From NCBI GenBank assembly GCA_040791665.1, contig JBFNNX010000022.1, positions 124,001 through 188,000 of the forward strand: a stretch of 64,000 bases of DNA, read 5' to 3'. This document shows positions 42,513 to 51,459 of the stretch, one piece after another. The first letter of the stretch is position 1; the number at the start of each line of letters is the position of its first letter. The stretch comes from Thiodiazotropha sp040791665. Lineage in GTDB: Bacteria > Pseudomonadota > Gammaproteobacteria > Chromatiales > Chromatiaceae. The position numbers and the translations under genes are program-made. The notes under the pieces were generated by a model. The model was not told where the DNA came from, searched no databases, and saw only the letters and a program-made list of their open reading frames with translations.

Positions 42513-43355
42513 ATGGAATACGATAGTCACGGTTGCCAGGGAAGCCAAGTTTCGCATTATAAGAACTTCATCATTGGCCTGTCATCACTGGTTGGCACGG
42601 CACTCCCGCTCAGTGGCTTTGCGGCTGCATGGCTACCCCAGGAGGTGCTGGTCTACGAACTGGTCAATCATCAGCGGGCCATCAACAATCTAAACTCACT
42701 GCAGCAGGACGATCGATTGCACGCAGCAGCGGTAGGTCATTCCCGGTCGATGGCGGACAACGGTTTTTTTAGTCATACCACCCTTAACGGCAACAACGGT
42801 CAAAGGCCTGGTGATCGTATCAGCGATGCGGGTTATAACTTCAGCGTGGGAGGGGAGAATATTGCCGGGGGGTATGGGTACATTCCCACCCCACTCAGCC
42901 AGATGGAGCCATCGGATGCCGCGCATCATGTCATGTACGGTACTGCAGAACTCACTGACATAAATGCCTTTTTTACCAATCCGGCTGATAGTTGGGAGGA
43001 TGTCGGCGTAGGTGTGTCAGGCGCTGAGTGGGATGCTTGGTTCACCCATAGAAATAGGGAAGGCGGCTGGATGGGCAGTCGTGGCCATCGTGAAATGATT
43101 CTCAGCGACCTGTTTGACGATATTGGTGTTGGCTATGTCTGGGATCCGGATGATGCAGCCCCAATCCTGTGGGATCAAGGCGAGATAGGCTTTCCGTTGC
43201 ATACCTATTGGACCCAGGACTTTGCGGCTGGCGATACAGTGGCGCCTGTGCCACTGCCGGGCGCGTTCTGGCTGTTAGGTTCCGGGCTGGCTGGCCTGGT
43301 CATGCTGGGACATGGGAGAAGGGAGGCGGGCTCTGATATTCGGTTTCGTGGCTGA
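42513..43355 (+). CDS. Secreted CAP-domain (SCP/PR-1) protein with PEP-CTERM-like tail
   Basis: 280 residues. A signal-like N-terminus (about 18-40) precedes a CAP domain (about 50-215) with LVNHQRAINNL, HSRSMADNGFFSHTT, GGENIAGGYG and SRGHREMILSDLFDDIGVGY. The C-terminus reads VPLPGAFWLLGSGLAGLVML followed by a basic cluster. This is the VPLP-hydrophobic-RR signature of PEP-CTERM-type exosortase substrates, so the protein is probably sorted to the outer surface or embedded in matrix. No exosortase gene lies in the window. ATG 42513 sits eight bases after AAGGAG; a GTG at 42504 overlaps that site and is rejected. Confidence 0.82.
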   Translation: MEYDSHGCQGSQVSHYKNFIIGLSSLVGTALPLSGFAAAWLPQEVLVYELVNHQRAINNLNSLQQDDRLHAAAVGHSRSMADNGFFSHTTLNGNNGQRPGDRISDAGYNFSVGGENIAGGYGYIPTPLSQMEPSDAAHHVMYGTAELTDINAFFTNPADSWEDVGVGVSGAEWDAWFTHRNREGGWMGSRGHREMILSDLFDDIGVGYVWDPDDAAPILWDQGEIGFPLHTYWTQDFAAGDTVAPVPLPGAFWLLGSGLAGLVMLGHGRREAGSDIRFRG

Positions 43356-43370
43356 ATGGATCCAACTTGA

Positions 43371-43399
43371 AAAAAAACCGGCCGATGGCCGGTTTTTTT
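43371..43399. terminator. Bidirectional intrinsic terminator between CAP gene and rpsT
   Basis: An A-run, stem ACCGGCC/GGCCGGT with loop GAT, and a T-run (43371-43399). It works for both convergent genes: 15 bases after the CAP stop and 17 bases after the rpsT stop. Confidence 0.92.
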
Positions 43400-43415
43400 C
43401 TGGCTCTGTGATCGT

Positions 43416-43676
43416 TCACATGGCCTTGATCTGTACATTCAGGCGGCTTTTATGTCGTGCAGCCTTATTTTTGTGGATCAGACCTTTGCTGACAGCACTG
43501 TCAATGGCCGGTATCGCCTGCTTGTAGGCCTCCACGGCGTCCTCTTTGGACCCCCCGGCGATCTGTTTGACTACCCGCTTGATGTGGGTACGCATCTCAT
43601 TGCGCTGAGCCTGATTCCGGCTACGCCTTTTATCGGCCTGGCGGGCGCGCTTTCGTGCTTGGGCTGAGTTGGCCAA
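43416..43676 (-). CDS. rpsT: 30S ribosomal protein S20
   Basis: 86 residues, very basic and helical: MANSAQARKRARQADKRRSRNQ at the start and SKGLIHKNKAARHKSRLN at the end, both typical. It binds 16S rRNA. AGGAGA precedes the ATG. It is divergent from murJ, as in many gammaproteobacteria. Confidence 0.98.
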   Translation of the reverse strand: MANSAQARKRARQADKRRSRNQAQRNEMRTHIKRVVKQIAGGSKEDAVEAYKQAIPAIDSAVSKGLIHKNKAARHKSRLNVQIKAM

Positions 43677-43717
43677 GGTTTTCTCCTGGGATGAAACTAG
43701 CTTTTTAAAGGGGGCGA

Positions 43718-43746
43718 ATTCTCCCTAATATTCGCCACCGTGTCAA
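43718..43746 (-). promoter_or_regulatory. Promoter of rpsT
   Basis: On the minus strand a perfect TTGACA (43741-43746) and GAGAAT (43718-43723) are 17 bases apart, about 42 bases upstream of the rpsT start. Confidence 0.6.
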
Positions 43747-43935
43747 CATCTTTGATCCCATCCTGTTCTACTGGTAAGGTCGCCACTGCGGGTGCAATCT
43801 GGTAGTACATGGCACAATCCGGACATTGGGCTCTCCTTCGTTCGAAGTGTACCGGTGTTTACCGGGAGGTTTAAAAGCAGTTAGCTCCGCAGATCGGCGA
43901 TTCGTATCTTTCAGACTATATAGAAGGATCCTACC

Positions 43936-45477
43936 CTGGCCTCGTTTTTTCGCGCCTTTACCGCAGTAGGCAGTCATACAATGCTGTCGCGCATTCTCGG
44001 GTTTATACGGGACCTGGTGTTTGCCCATTGGTTTGGCGCCAGCGCCGCCACCGACGCCTTCTTTGTCGCCTTCAAAATCCCCAATTTCCTCCGCAGATTG
44101 TTTGCCGAAGGTTCGTTTTCGGTGGCATTCGTTCCGATACTGACCGAATACCGGACCAAGCGGAGTAAGCAGGCGCTGCGGGCATTCACCGACCATATGG
44201 CGGGTTCACTGGGTTTGGTCGTGCTGCTGGTGTCACTGATCGGGGTGGTTGCGGCACCGATACTGGTAATGATATTCGCACCGGGATTCTGGAATGAGAG
44301 CGAGGGTAAATATGAGCTGACAGTTGAAATGCTCACCTTGACCTTTCCCTATCTCTTTTTTATTACCATGACTGCCTTCGCCGGTAGCATCCTTAATACC
44401 TACAACCGCTTCTGGGTACCGGCCTTTACCCCGGTGCTGTTGAACCTCTCCCTGATTGGCTGCGCGGTCTGGCTCTCCCCATTGATGGAGAAGCCTATCG
44501 TGGCCCTGGCGTGGGGGGTATTGATAGCGGGGATTGTGCAGTTTTTGTTTCAATTGCCATTCCTGTGGCGGGTCAAGTTGTTTCCAAGGCCCAGGATTGC
44601 CTTCAAGGACCCGGGTGTGGTGCGGGTCATGCGCCTCATGGTGCCTGCGCTGTTCGGCGTCTCGGTCAGCCAGATCAACCTGCTGCTCGATACCCTGATC
44701 GCATCCTTTCTCGTCAGCGGCAGTATCTCTTGGCTCTACTACTCGGATCGCTTGATGGAGTTTCCTGTGGGGGTGCTGGGTGTGGCCCTGGGTACGGTGA
44801 TTCTCCCCACTCTCTCACGGCGGCATGCTGAAAACTCGCCAGAGGCTTTTTCCCGCACCCTGGATTGGGCATTGCGAGTGAACATCCTGTTCGGGCTTCC
44901 GGCCGCGGTAGGCCTGTTTCTACTGGCGGGACCGATGTTGGCCGCGCTCTTCTTTTCCGACGCCTTCGATCAACACGATGTGGCGATGGCGACAAAGAGC
45001 CTGATGGCCTACGCCCCGGGATTGATGGCTATCATGTTGATCAAAGTTCTCGCCCCCGGCTTCTATGGCCGCCAGGATACCAAGACACCAGTGAGGATCG
45101 GGATTATCGCCATGAGTGTAAACATGGTGCTGAATATCTTATTGGTGTTCCCCCTGGCCCACGCCGGGTTGGCATTGGCGACAACGCTATCTTCCGGATT
45201 GAACGCCTACCTGCTCTACCGGGCGTTGATCAAAGGGGGCATCTATACCCCCACTGCGGGCTGGAACGGGTTATTGTCTCGTACCTTGGCAGCCTCGTTG
45301 GTTATGGCCGCACTGCTCTGGTGGGGGGCGGGGGATATTGCCGAATGGCTGGCAAGCAGTGGCTTGTCCCGTGTTTGGCGATTGGTTGGGCTGATCTTGT
45401 CAGCAATTCTGATCTACTTCGTGACACTGTTCTTGTTAGGTATCCGTCCGGGCCATTTTCGCAGTACAAACAGATAG
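43936..45477 (+). CDS. murJ: Lipid II flippase MurJ, probable CTG start
   Basis: MurJ flips lipid II across the inner membrane for peptidoglycan synthesis. Fourteen helices and the motifs TMLSRILGFIRDLVFAH, ATDAFFVAFKIPNFLRRLFAEG and SWLYYSDRLMEFPVGVLGVALGTVILP are present. The first ATG is at 43981, but that would cut the conserved N-terminus. The frame is open upstream to a TAG at 43921, and the 15 residues before the ATG (LASFFRAFTAVGSHT) match the usual MurJ N-terminus. The only possible start there is CTG 43936, which has AAGGA (43924-43928) seven bases upstream. From CTG the length is 513 residues, normal for the family. Confidence 0.9.
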   Translation: MASFFRAFTAVGSHTMLSRILGFIRDLVFAHWFGASAATDAFFVAFKIPNFLRRLFAEGSFSVAFVPILTEYRTKRSKQALRAFTDHMAGSLGLVVLLVSLIGVVAAPILVMIFAPGFWNESEGKYELTVEMLTLTFPYLFFITMTAFAGSILNTYNRFWVPAFTPVLLNLSLIGCAVWLSPLMEKPIVALAWGVLIAGIVQFLFQLPFLWRVKLFPRPRIAFKDPGVVRVMRLMVPALFGVSVSQINLLLDTLIASFLVSGSISWLYYSDRLMEFPVGVLGVALGTVILPTLSRRHAENSPEAFSRTLDWALRVNILFGLPAAVGLFLLAGPMLAALFFSDAFDQHDVAMATKSLMAYAPGLMAIMLIKVLAPGFYGRQDTKTPVRIGIIAMSVNMVLNILLVFPLAHAGLALATTLSSGLNAYLLYRALIKGGIYTPTAGWNGLLSRTLAASLVMAALLWWGAGDIAEWLASSGLSRVWRLVGLILSAILIYFVTLFLLGIRPGHFRSTNR

Positions 45478-45642
45478 CTCGTTATTACTCTAACCTCTCT
45501 AGATTCTCATCCTCGGGGTATCGAGCGGGAAAAAATGTGCGATCAGCAAATTAGGATTCTTATTGAATCTATGGACCTCTGCCGTGCGTATAGATCATAA
45601 GCGAGGTGCTCAAGCACCATTACCTGATTTGCGGAGAGAGGC

Positions 45643-46644
45643 ATGTCACTGCGAGTCATGCAGAAATCAATATGGATCCTTGTACTGAGTTTGTGCGGGT
45701 TTTCTGTTCTCGCAAAGGCTTCCGATAGCGATCAATTCCACTCTCATCTGTTTGTGTCGGATAACGGATTAGTCCTGTTCGATGCCGAAACACTGGCGAA
45801 ACGCTGGCACCAGTTAGAGGGTCAACAGACTTTTACCCCGGCAGTCATCGATGATCGTCTATTGGTAAGCGGAAGCCGGGGGCTCTATGCACTCACCCTG
45901 AAGCAGGGCGATGTTTTATGGCATCGCCCTGGCATGCATATGGGGTTCCCTGTGGTGACGAATGGGTATCAGGCATATCTGGCAAGCCGGGATGGCAGCC
46001 TGACCGCCATTGACAGCCGGAGTGGCGCTGAAATATGGCAAGTGGAGTTTCCAGGTTGGGTCTATCCGCCTGCACAGACCGGCGAGCTTCTCTTTACCGG
46101 AGGCAGCGAGGGTACCCTGTGGGCTATAGATCGCAGTGACGGTCGCATCGCCTGGTCCAGGTCCCTCGGACAGGAGTTAGTCTACAGCCCGGTGGCGCTG
46201 GCTGATGGGCAGGTAGTGGTCACTACCTTCGATCGCGAAATCCTCTCCTACGATCGATCCGGGAACCTGCTTTGGAGGCAGATCTATCCCGCGATCTTGA
46301 AGACCCCGATCATTCTGGGCAAGCAACTGATCTTCAGCGGACTGGACCGGATATTGCGTGCAGTGGATGCAGATAACGGAAGGGAGTTGTGGCAATTAAG
46401 GCTTCCTGAACCACTTGCGGTCGAGTTGGTAAGTCAGCAAGGGATGCTTTTGGCAGCTCTGGAGAGCGGCCCTATCTGGGTCATAGAGAGTGTTTCTGGA
46501 ACACTCCTACAGAAGTACCGGGTTCCCGGTGTCTCTGTTGCCGGGCCAACGATATACAACGGAGAGATGCTCGGTTTTATTCATGCTTTTGGTGGGCCAA
46601 AGGCAGTCGTAGCAACCCGATTGGAACGATCGGACAGGAAATGA
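45643..46644 (+). CDS. Secreted PQQ-repeat beta-propeller protein
   Basis: 333 residues with a signal peptide (about 1-26, ending AKA) and seven or so PQQ-like WD-type beta repeats: GLYALTLKQGDVLWHR, GSLTAIDSRSGAEIWQVEFPG, GTLWAIDRSDGRIAWSRSLG, ILSYDRSGNLLWRQ and ILRAVDADNGRELWQLRLP. There is no catalytic calcium/PQQ motif of a true dehydrogenase, so it is more like a BamB-type or cytochrome-accessory propeller. A GGAGAGAGG site precedes the ATG. The P460-type gene follows 10 bases after the stop; the two look like one operon. Confidence 0.8.
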   Translation: MSLRVMQKSIWILVLSLCGFSVLAKASDSDQFHSHLFVSDNGLVLFDAETLAKRWHQLEGQQTFTPAVIDDRLLVSGSRGLYALTLKQGDVLWHRPGMHMGFPVVTNGYQAYLASRDGSLTAIDSRSGAEIWQVEFPGWVYPPAQTGELLFTGGSEGTLWAIDRSDGRIAWSRSLGQELVYSPVALADGQVVVTTFDREILSYDRSGNLLWRQIYPAILKTPIILGKQLIFSGLDRILRAVDADNGRELWQLRLPEPLAVELVSQQGMLLAALESGPIWVIESVSGTLLQKYRVPGVSVAGPTIYNGEMLGFIHAFGGPKAVVATRLERSDRK

Positions 46645-46654
46645 GGTAAGTGTG

Positions 46655-47194
46655 ATGAAATTGAAAAGATCGGCAGCAGCGGCAATGGCCGCAATGTGGT
46701 TATCGACATCTGCCTTGGCGGCTCCGTTCGGCGGCAAGGACGACCTCGACTATGCCGCCGATATCTGGGCGGGCATGAGTGCTGCGGGATTGACCGGCAA
46801 AGGGGCGACCATGTCCACTCCCTATATCGGTATGCATCCCCATGGAGCCATACTCGATACCATCGACACAAAACTGAAGGTGGGCGGTAACGACGATATT
46901 CTGATCATTAAGCGCAACTATGGTGGCGAGGGTGTCAGTAAGAGTGCTGTGGCCAACGATCCCGAGAAGTATTTGAAGGCAGTTACCGTGATGTACAAAA
47001 GGAAGGGATTCGATGCCGCTATCAGGGACTGGTTTTGGGTCAAGTACGCCCCGGACGGATCGGTGTTAAAGAATCCCAAGGGGGTCAGCCTGGCGGGACG
47101 CGTTGGAAAAGGGATGGCAAAGGGCTGTGTCGCTTGCCATCAGGGCGCGCCGGGTGGCGACATGGTGTTCAATCATGATCGCTATGCCGAGTAG
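46655..47194 (+). CDS. Cytochrome P460-family protein (c-type haem)
   Basis: 179 residues with a signal peptide (about 1-22, ending ALA) and a single haem-binding CVACH motif close to the C-terminus, followed by QGAPGGDMVF. A C-terminal CxxCH in a beta-rich protein of this size is the cytochrome P460/cytochrome c'-beta pattern. Such proteins bind or oxidise hydroxylamine or NO in the periplasm. Whether the haem-lysine cross-link of true P460 can form cannot be read safely; several lysines lie before the haem motif. GAGGTAAG precedes the ATG; a GTG one codon earlier is possible. Confidence 0.8.
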   Translation: MKLKRSAAAAMAAMWLSTSALAAPFGGKDDLDYAADIWAGMSAAGLTGKGATMSTPYIGMHPHGAILDTIDTKLKVGGNDDILIIKRNYGGEGVSKSAVANDPEKYLKAVTVMYKRKGFDAAIRDWFWVKYAPDGSVLKNPKGVSLAGRVGKGMAKGCVACHQGAPGGDMVFNHDRYAE

Positions 47195-47237
47195 AGAATA
47201 AAACAGACACCTGAGAGCAGATGACTGGGTGCGTGTT

Positions 47238-47276
47238 GTCTGTCAGGGCAATTAATTGTCCTGGCAGGCGTTTTTT
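47238..47276 (+). terminator. Intrinsic terminator after P460-type gene
   Basis: A 14-base stem with wobbles (47238-47251 / 47256-47269), loop TTAA and six T residues (47271-47276). It isolates the PQQ-propeller/P460 pair from ribF. Confidence 0.85.
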
Positions 47277-47386
47277 AATGGTTGCCGTCGCGTCCGCCAT
47301 GCGCGGGATAAACATATTTCCAATCGGGGATGTCCAATTTTTCCACAGGCCCTATAATTGACCGCTCGAGTTTTGGCGGTTAATCA

Positions 47387-48328
47387 ATGCAACTTGTTCG
47401 TGGACTTCACAATCTGAAACCTGACCATCATGGCTGTGTGGCCACCATCGGTAATTTCGATGGTGTCCACCTGGGTCATCAATCGGTCTTCCGCCACCTC
47501 ATGGAAATGGGAGCGGAGCTGGGTCTGCCTACTACCGTCGTCACATTCGAACCCCAGCCCCGGGAGTTTTTTCAGGCAGCCTCCGCGCCGGCCAGGCTTA
47601 CACGCATGCGGGAAAAGCTACAGGCGATCAAGGAGACCGGCGTGCAGCGTGTGGTGGTTTTGGAGTTCAACAAGCGATTGGCCGCCATGCCGGCCGAGAG
47701 CTTCGTCAGGGAGCTGTTGGTGGAGGGATTGGGAACACATTTTCTCTCGGTCGGTGACGATTTCCATTTCGGTAGGGGGCGCGAGGGCGATTTCGAACTA
47801 TTGCGCAGCATGGGGAAGGAACACGGTTTCGAAGTTGAGAACATGAACACCTACAAAGTGGATGCGGACCGTGTCAGCAGTACCCGGATCAGGGAACTTC
47901 TCACCCTAGGCGATCTTACCGGTGCCGCCCAGTGCCTGGGGAGACCCTACCGCCTATGCGGGCGGGTGGCACATGGCAATAAGCGGGGGCGCACAATCGG
48001 TTTTCCCACCATGAATATCAATATGCATCGGTTGGTGAGTCCGTTGCACGGGGTCTATGCCGTTAAAATGGAGGGCTTCGGCGGTAAAGATCTGCCCGGT
48101 GTGGCGAACATCGGCAATCGCCCCATGGTGGAAGGGGATAACCGCTACCTGTTGGAAGTGCATCTGTTCAATTTCAACCGGGAAGTCTATGGCGAACACG
48201 TTAGCGTTGAGTTTGTGCAAAAACTGAGGGATGAACAGCGATTTGAATCCTTTGAGCTGTTGCGGCAGCAGATTTGGCGTGATGCGGAACGGGCCAGAGA
48301 GATATTGGCTGTGGCAGACAATACCTGA
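47387..48328 (+). CDS. ribF: Bifunctional riboflavin kinase/FAD synthetase
   Basis: 313 residues. The N-terminal FMN adenylyltransferase domain has ATIGNFDGVHLGHQ (about 18-31), VGDDFHFGRGR and STRIRELL. The C-terminal riboflavin kinase domain has GRVAHGNKRGRTIGFPTMNI and GVANIGNRPMV. It converts riboflavin to FMN and FAD. No FMN riboswitch is seen upstream. The order ribF-ileS-lspA is conserved. Confidence 0.97.
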   Translation: MQLVRGLHNLKPDHHGCVATIGNFDGVHLGHQSVFRHLMEMGAELGLPTTVVTFEPQPREFFQAASAPARLTRMREKLQAIKETGVQRVVVLEFNKRLAAMPAESFVRELLVEGLGTHFLSVGDDFHFGRGREGDFELLRSMGKEHGFEVENMNTYKVDADRVSSTRIRELLTLGDLTGAAQCLGRPYRLCGRVAHGNKRGRTIGFPTMNINMHRLVSPLHGVYAVKMEGFGGKDLPGVANIGNRPMVEGDNRYLLEVHLFNFNREVYGEHVSVEFVQKLRDEQRFESFELLRQQIWRDAERAREILAVADNT

Positions 48329-48550
48329 GCGGTACGAGCGGTCAGTGCAGGATATGCGTGTAACTGTGATAGGTTATTTGTTGTTTTGGCGTGAATCAGC
48401 GGTTTTTCAGTGACGATTCCATCCGTTTCTACTGTAAACTGACGCCCAAGCAGTACTTCAAGGTGCGTCATTTCGGCGACCGGCTCAAGATACTTCTCTT
48501 TCTTCGAAGCGCTTACCGGATAGATGTAATTGGAATTGGGCCGGGAAATT

Positions 48551-48565
48551 TTGCGCCAAGCGCAA
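48551..48565 (+). promoter_or_regulatory. Short stem-loop in ileS leader
   Basis: TTGCGC (48551-48556) pairs with GCGCAA (48560-48565) with a three-base loop, 48 bases before ileS. No T-box or terminator features are seen, so its role is unclear. Confidence 0.25.
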
Positions 48566-48613
48566 TTTTAAGTTTCAATACGCTATTTTTCGCACCCACA
48601 ACAGGCAGCCGCA

Positions 48614-51436
48614 GTGAGCGATTACAAGCAAACCCTCAATCTCCCAAAAACCGATTTTCCGATGCGAGGCAATCTGGCTCAACGCGAGCCGCAGATGCTG
48701 AAAAAGTGGCGGCAGAACGACCTCTATAAAAGGATTCGCGAAGTCAGCGCCGGCCGGCCCAGTTTTATCCTTCACGATGGACCGCCCTATGCCAATGGGG
48801 AGATCCACATCGGCCACGCGGTCAACAAGATCCTCAAGGATGTCATTGTAAAAAGCAGAACACTGGACGGTTACGACGCCCCTTATGTGCCTGGCTGGGA
48901 CTGCCATGGGCTGCCGATAGAACTGCAGGTGGAGAAGAAGATCGGCAAGCCGGGCAAGAAGGTAACCACAGGTCAGTTCCGCAAGGCCTGCCGTGAGTAT
49001 GCCGCCAGGCAGGTGGAAGGGCAGCGTGAGGATTTCAAGCGTCTCGGCGTGCTGGGTGACTGGGACAACCCCTATCTGACCATGGATCATCAATTCGAGG
49101 CGGATATCATCCGTTCCCTCGGCAGGATCGTCGCCAACAACCATGTACAGAAGGGCTACAAGCCGGTTCACTGGTGTACCGATTGCGGTTCCGCACTGGC
49201 CGAGGCCGAGGTGGAGTATCAGGATAAGGACTCTTTCGCCATCGATGTGCGCTTCTACGTCATCGATGAGGCTGACCTGGTTGCTCGTTGTCACCATAAT
49301 CCCGGGGGGTGCGGCGAAGGGCCGATCTCGATGGTGATCTGGACCACCACGCCCTGGACCCTGCCCGCCAACCAGGCGGTGGCGTTGAACCCGTCCCTCG
49401 AATACGCCTTGGTGGAGTTCCAGGGCAGGCACGGCAAAGGACGGATGGTGATCGCGGAGGCGATGCTCAAGGATGTCATGGACCGGTATGGCGTGGAACA
49501 CTACCGGGTGGTGGGTTATGCCAAGGGTGAGGTATTCGAGGGTCTGAAGCTGCAGCACCCCTTCTACGATCGACAGGTCCCGGTGATTCTGGGCGAACAT
49601 GTCACCCTTGAGGCCGGTACAGGTGCGGTACATACCGCCCCCGGCCACGGTCTGGAAGACTATGTGGTAGGCGTTCGTTACGATCTGCCGGTGGACAATC
49701 CGGTGGGTAGCAATGGCTGCTTCGTGGAGGGCACCCAGTTGTTTGCCGGTGAGCATGTCCTGGCGGCCAACGAGAAGGTGATCGATGTATTGAAACAGCG
49801 CGGTGCCCTGATGCACGAAGAGCGACTGCGCCACAGCTACCCCCACTGCTGGCGACACAAGACGCCGATCATCTTCCGCGCCACGCCGCAGTGGTTTATC
49901 AGCATGGATCAGAATGGCTTGCGCCAGGCCGCCCTGCGCGAAATAGACAAAGTGACATGGATGCCGGACTGGGGCCATGCGCGAATAAAAGGTATGGTGG
50001 AAAGTCGACCGGACTGGTGTATCTCCCGGCAGCGGACCTGGGGTGTCCCCATCACCCTGTTCATCAACAAGCAGGATGGCGAACTCCATCCGCAGACCCC
50101 GGAGCTGATCGAACAGGTTGCGAAGATGGTTGAAGGCGAGGGCTTCGAGGCGTGGTTCAACCTCTCCCCCGAAACCCTGTTGGGCGACCGGGCCGAGGCC
50201 TATGAAAAGGTCACCGATACCCTCGATGTCTGGTTTGACTCCGGCGTCTCCCACCACTGTGTACTGGATGCCCTGGAGGGGCTTCACTTTCCCGCCGATC
50301 TCTATCTCGAAGGCTCCGACCAGCATCGCGGCTGGTTTCAATCCTCACTCATGAGTTCGGTGGCCATGAATGATTGTGCGCCCTATAAAGAGGTATTGAC
50401 CCATGGGTTCACCGTGGATGCCGAGGGGCGCAAGATGTCCAAGTCCCTCGGTAACGTGGTGGCGCCGCAGAAGGTGCTCAAGACACTGGGCGCCGATATC
50501 ATCCGTCTTTGGGTGGCGGCAACCGATTACCGCAACGAAATGAGCGTCTCCGATGAGATCCTCAAACGCACCGCGGATGCCTACCGGCGTATCCGCAACA
50601 CGGCGCGGTTTCTGTTATCCAATCTCAACGGTTTCGATCCTGCTCAGAACAAGGTTGCAGCGGAGCAGATGATCGAACTCGACCGCTGGGTGGTGGATCG
50701 TACCCTGCAACTGCAGCAGGAGATTGTCGCCGCTTACGCCAACTACCAGTTTCACCTCATCTACCAGAAGATTCACAACTTCTGCGTCAATGAGCTGGGG
50801 GGATTCTATCTCGATATCATCAAGGACCGGCAGTACACCACCCAGGCGGATAGCTTGCCCCGCCGCTCCTGTCAGACGGCCATGTATCATATCATCGAGG
50901 CGATGGTCCGCTGGCTGGCGCCTATCCTGAGCTTTACCGCCGACGAGATCTGGCAGTCCATGCCCGGGAGGCGCAGTGAGAGCGTCTTCCTGGAACAGTG
51001 GTATGAAGATCTTATTCCGCTCGATTCCGATGATCGTTTCGATCGTGAATTTTGGCAGCGGGTTATCGCCGCAAGAGAGAGCGTCGGCAAGGCGATGGAG
51101 GCGTTCCGCGCCGAGGGTAACTCCTCACTGGATGCCGAGGTCGACATCTATTGCAGTGATGAGCTGAAGACGATCCTGGATAAGCTGGAGGATGAGCTGC
51201 GGTTTGTCCTGATCACTTCAGAGGCGCGGGTATATCCCATGGATGAGAGACCAGCGGATGCAACGATGGATGAGGAGCTGGAACTGGCGGTACGGGTCAC
51301 GGCCTCAAGCCATGACAAATGTGTCCGTTGCTGGCACCATCGCGAGGATGTCGGATCCAATACCGAACACCCGCAGCTCTGCGGGCGCTGTGTCGAGAAT
51401 GTAGTCGGGATTGGCGAGACTCGCCGCTTTGCCTGA
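48614..51436 (+). CDS. ileS: Isoleucyl-tRNA synthetase
   Basis: 940 residues, the normal bacterial type. Class I signatures are PYANGEIHIGHA (HIGH motif, about 57-68) and GRKMSKSLGN (KMSKS). The editing domain has TTPWTLPANQAV and GTGAVHTAPGHG, and the C-terminal zinc site uses CVRCWHH with a CGRC pair. It charges tRNA-Ile and hydrolyses misacylated valine. The start is a GTG at 48614 with only a weak ribosome binding site (AGGCAGCC). A 285-base gap separates it from ribF. Confidence 0.98.
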   Translation: MSDYKQTLNLPKTDFPMRGNLAQREPQMLKKWRQNDLYKRIREVSAGRPSFILHDGPPYANGEIHIGHAVNKILKDVIVKSRTLDGYDAPYVPGWDCHGLPIELQVEKKIGKPGKKVTTGQFRKACREYAARQVEGQREDFKRLGVLGDWDNPYLTMDHQFEADIIRSLGRIVANNHVQKGYKPVHWCTDCGSALAEAEVEYQDKDSFAIDVRFYVIDEADLVARCHHNPGGCGEGPISMVIWTTTPWTLPANQAVALNPSLEYALVEFQGRHGKGRMVIAEAMLKDVMDRYGVEHYRVVGYAKGEVFEGLKLQHPFYDRQVPVILGEHVTLEAGTGAVHTAPGHGLEDYVVGVRYDLPVDNPVGSNGCFVEGTQLFAGEHVLAANEKVIDVLKQRGALMHEERLRHSYPHCWRHKTPIIFRATPQWFISMDQNGLRQAALREIDKVTWMPDWGHARIKGMVESRPDWCISRQRTWGVPITLFINKQDGELHPQTPELIEQVAKMVEGEGFEAWFNLSPETLLGDRAEAYEKVTDTLDVWFDSGVSHHCVLDALEGLHFPADLYLEGSDQHRGWFQSSLMSSVAMNDCAPYKEVLTHGFTVDAEGRKMSKSLGNVVAPQKVLKTLGADIIRLWVAATDYRNEMSVSDEILKRTADAYRRIRNTARFLLSNLNGFDPAQNKVAAEQMIELDRWVVDRTLQLQQEIVAAYANYQFHLIYQKIHNFCVNELGGFYLDIIKDRQYTTQADSLPRRSCQTAMYHIIEAMVRWLAPILSFTADEIWQSMPGRRSESVFLEQWYEDLIPLDSDDRFDREFWQRVIAARESVGKAMEAFRAEGNSSLDAEVDIYCSDELKTILDKLEDELRFVLITSEARVYPMDERPADATMDEELELAVRVTASSHDKCVRCWHHREDVGSNTEHPQLCGRCVENVVGIGETRRFA

Positions 51437-51459
51437 ATCGGCCTATGAGGAGTGACAGG

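Noticed and set aside
48575..50341. 588-codon open frame on the minus strand opposite ileS
   Set aside because: It lies wholly antisense to a clear ileS gene with all its motifs; the long frame is a by-product of codon bias, and its translation has no recognisable domain.
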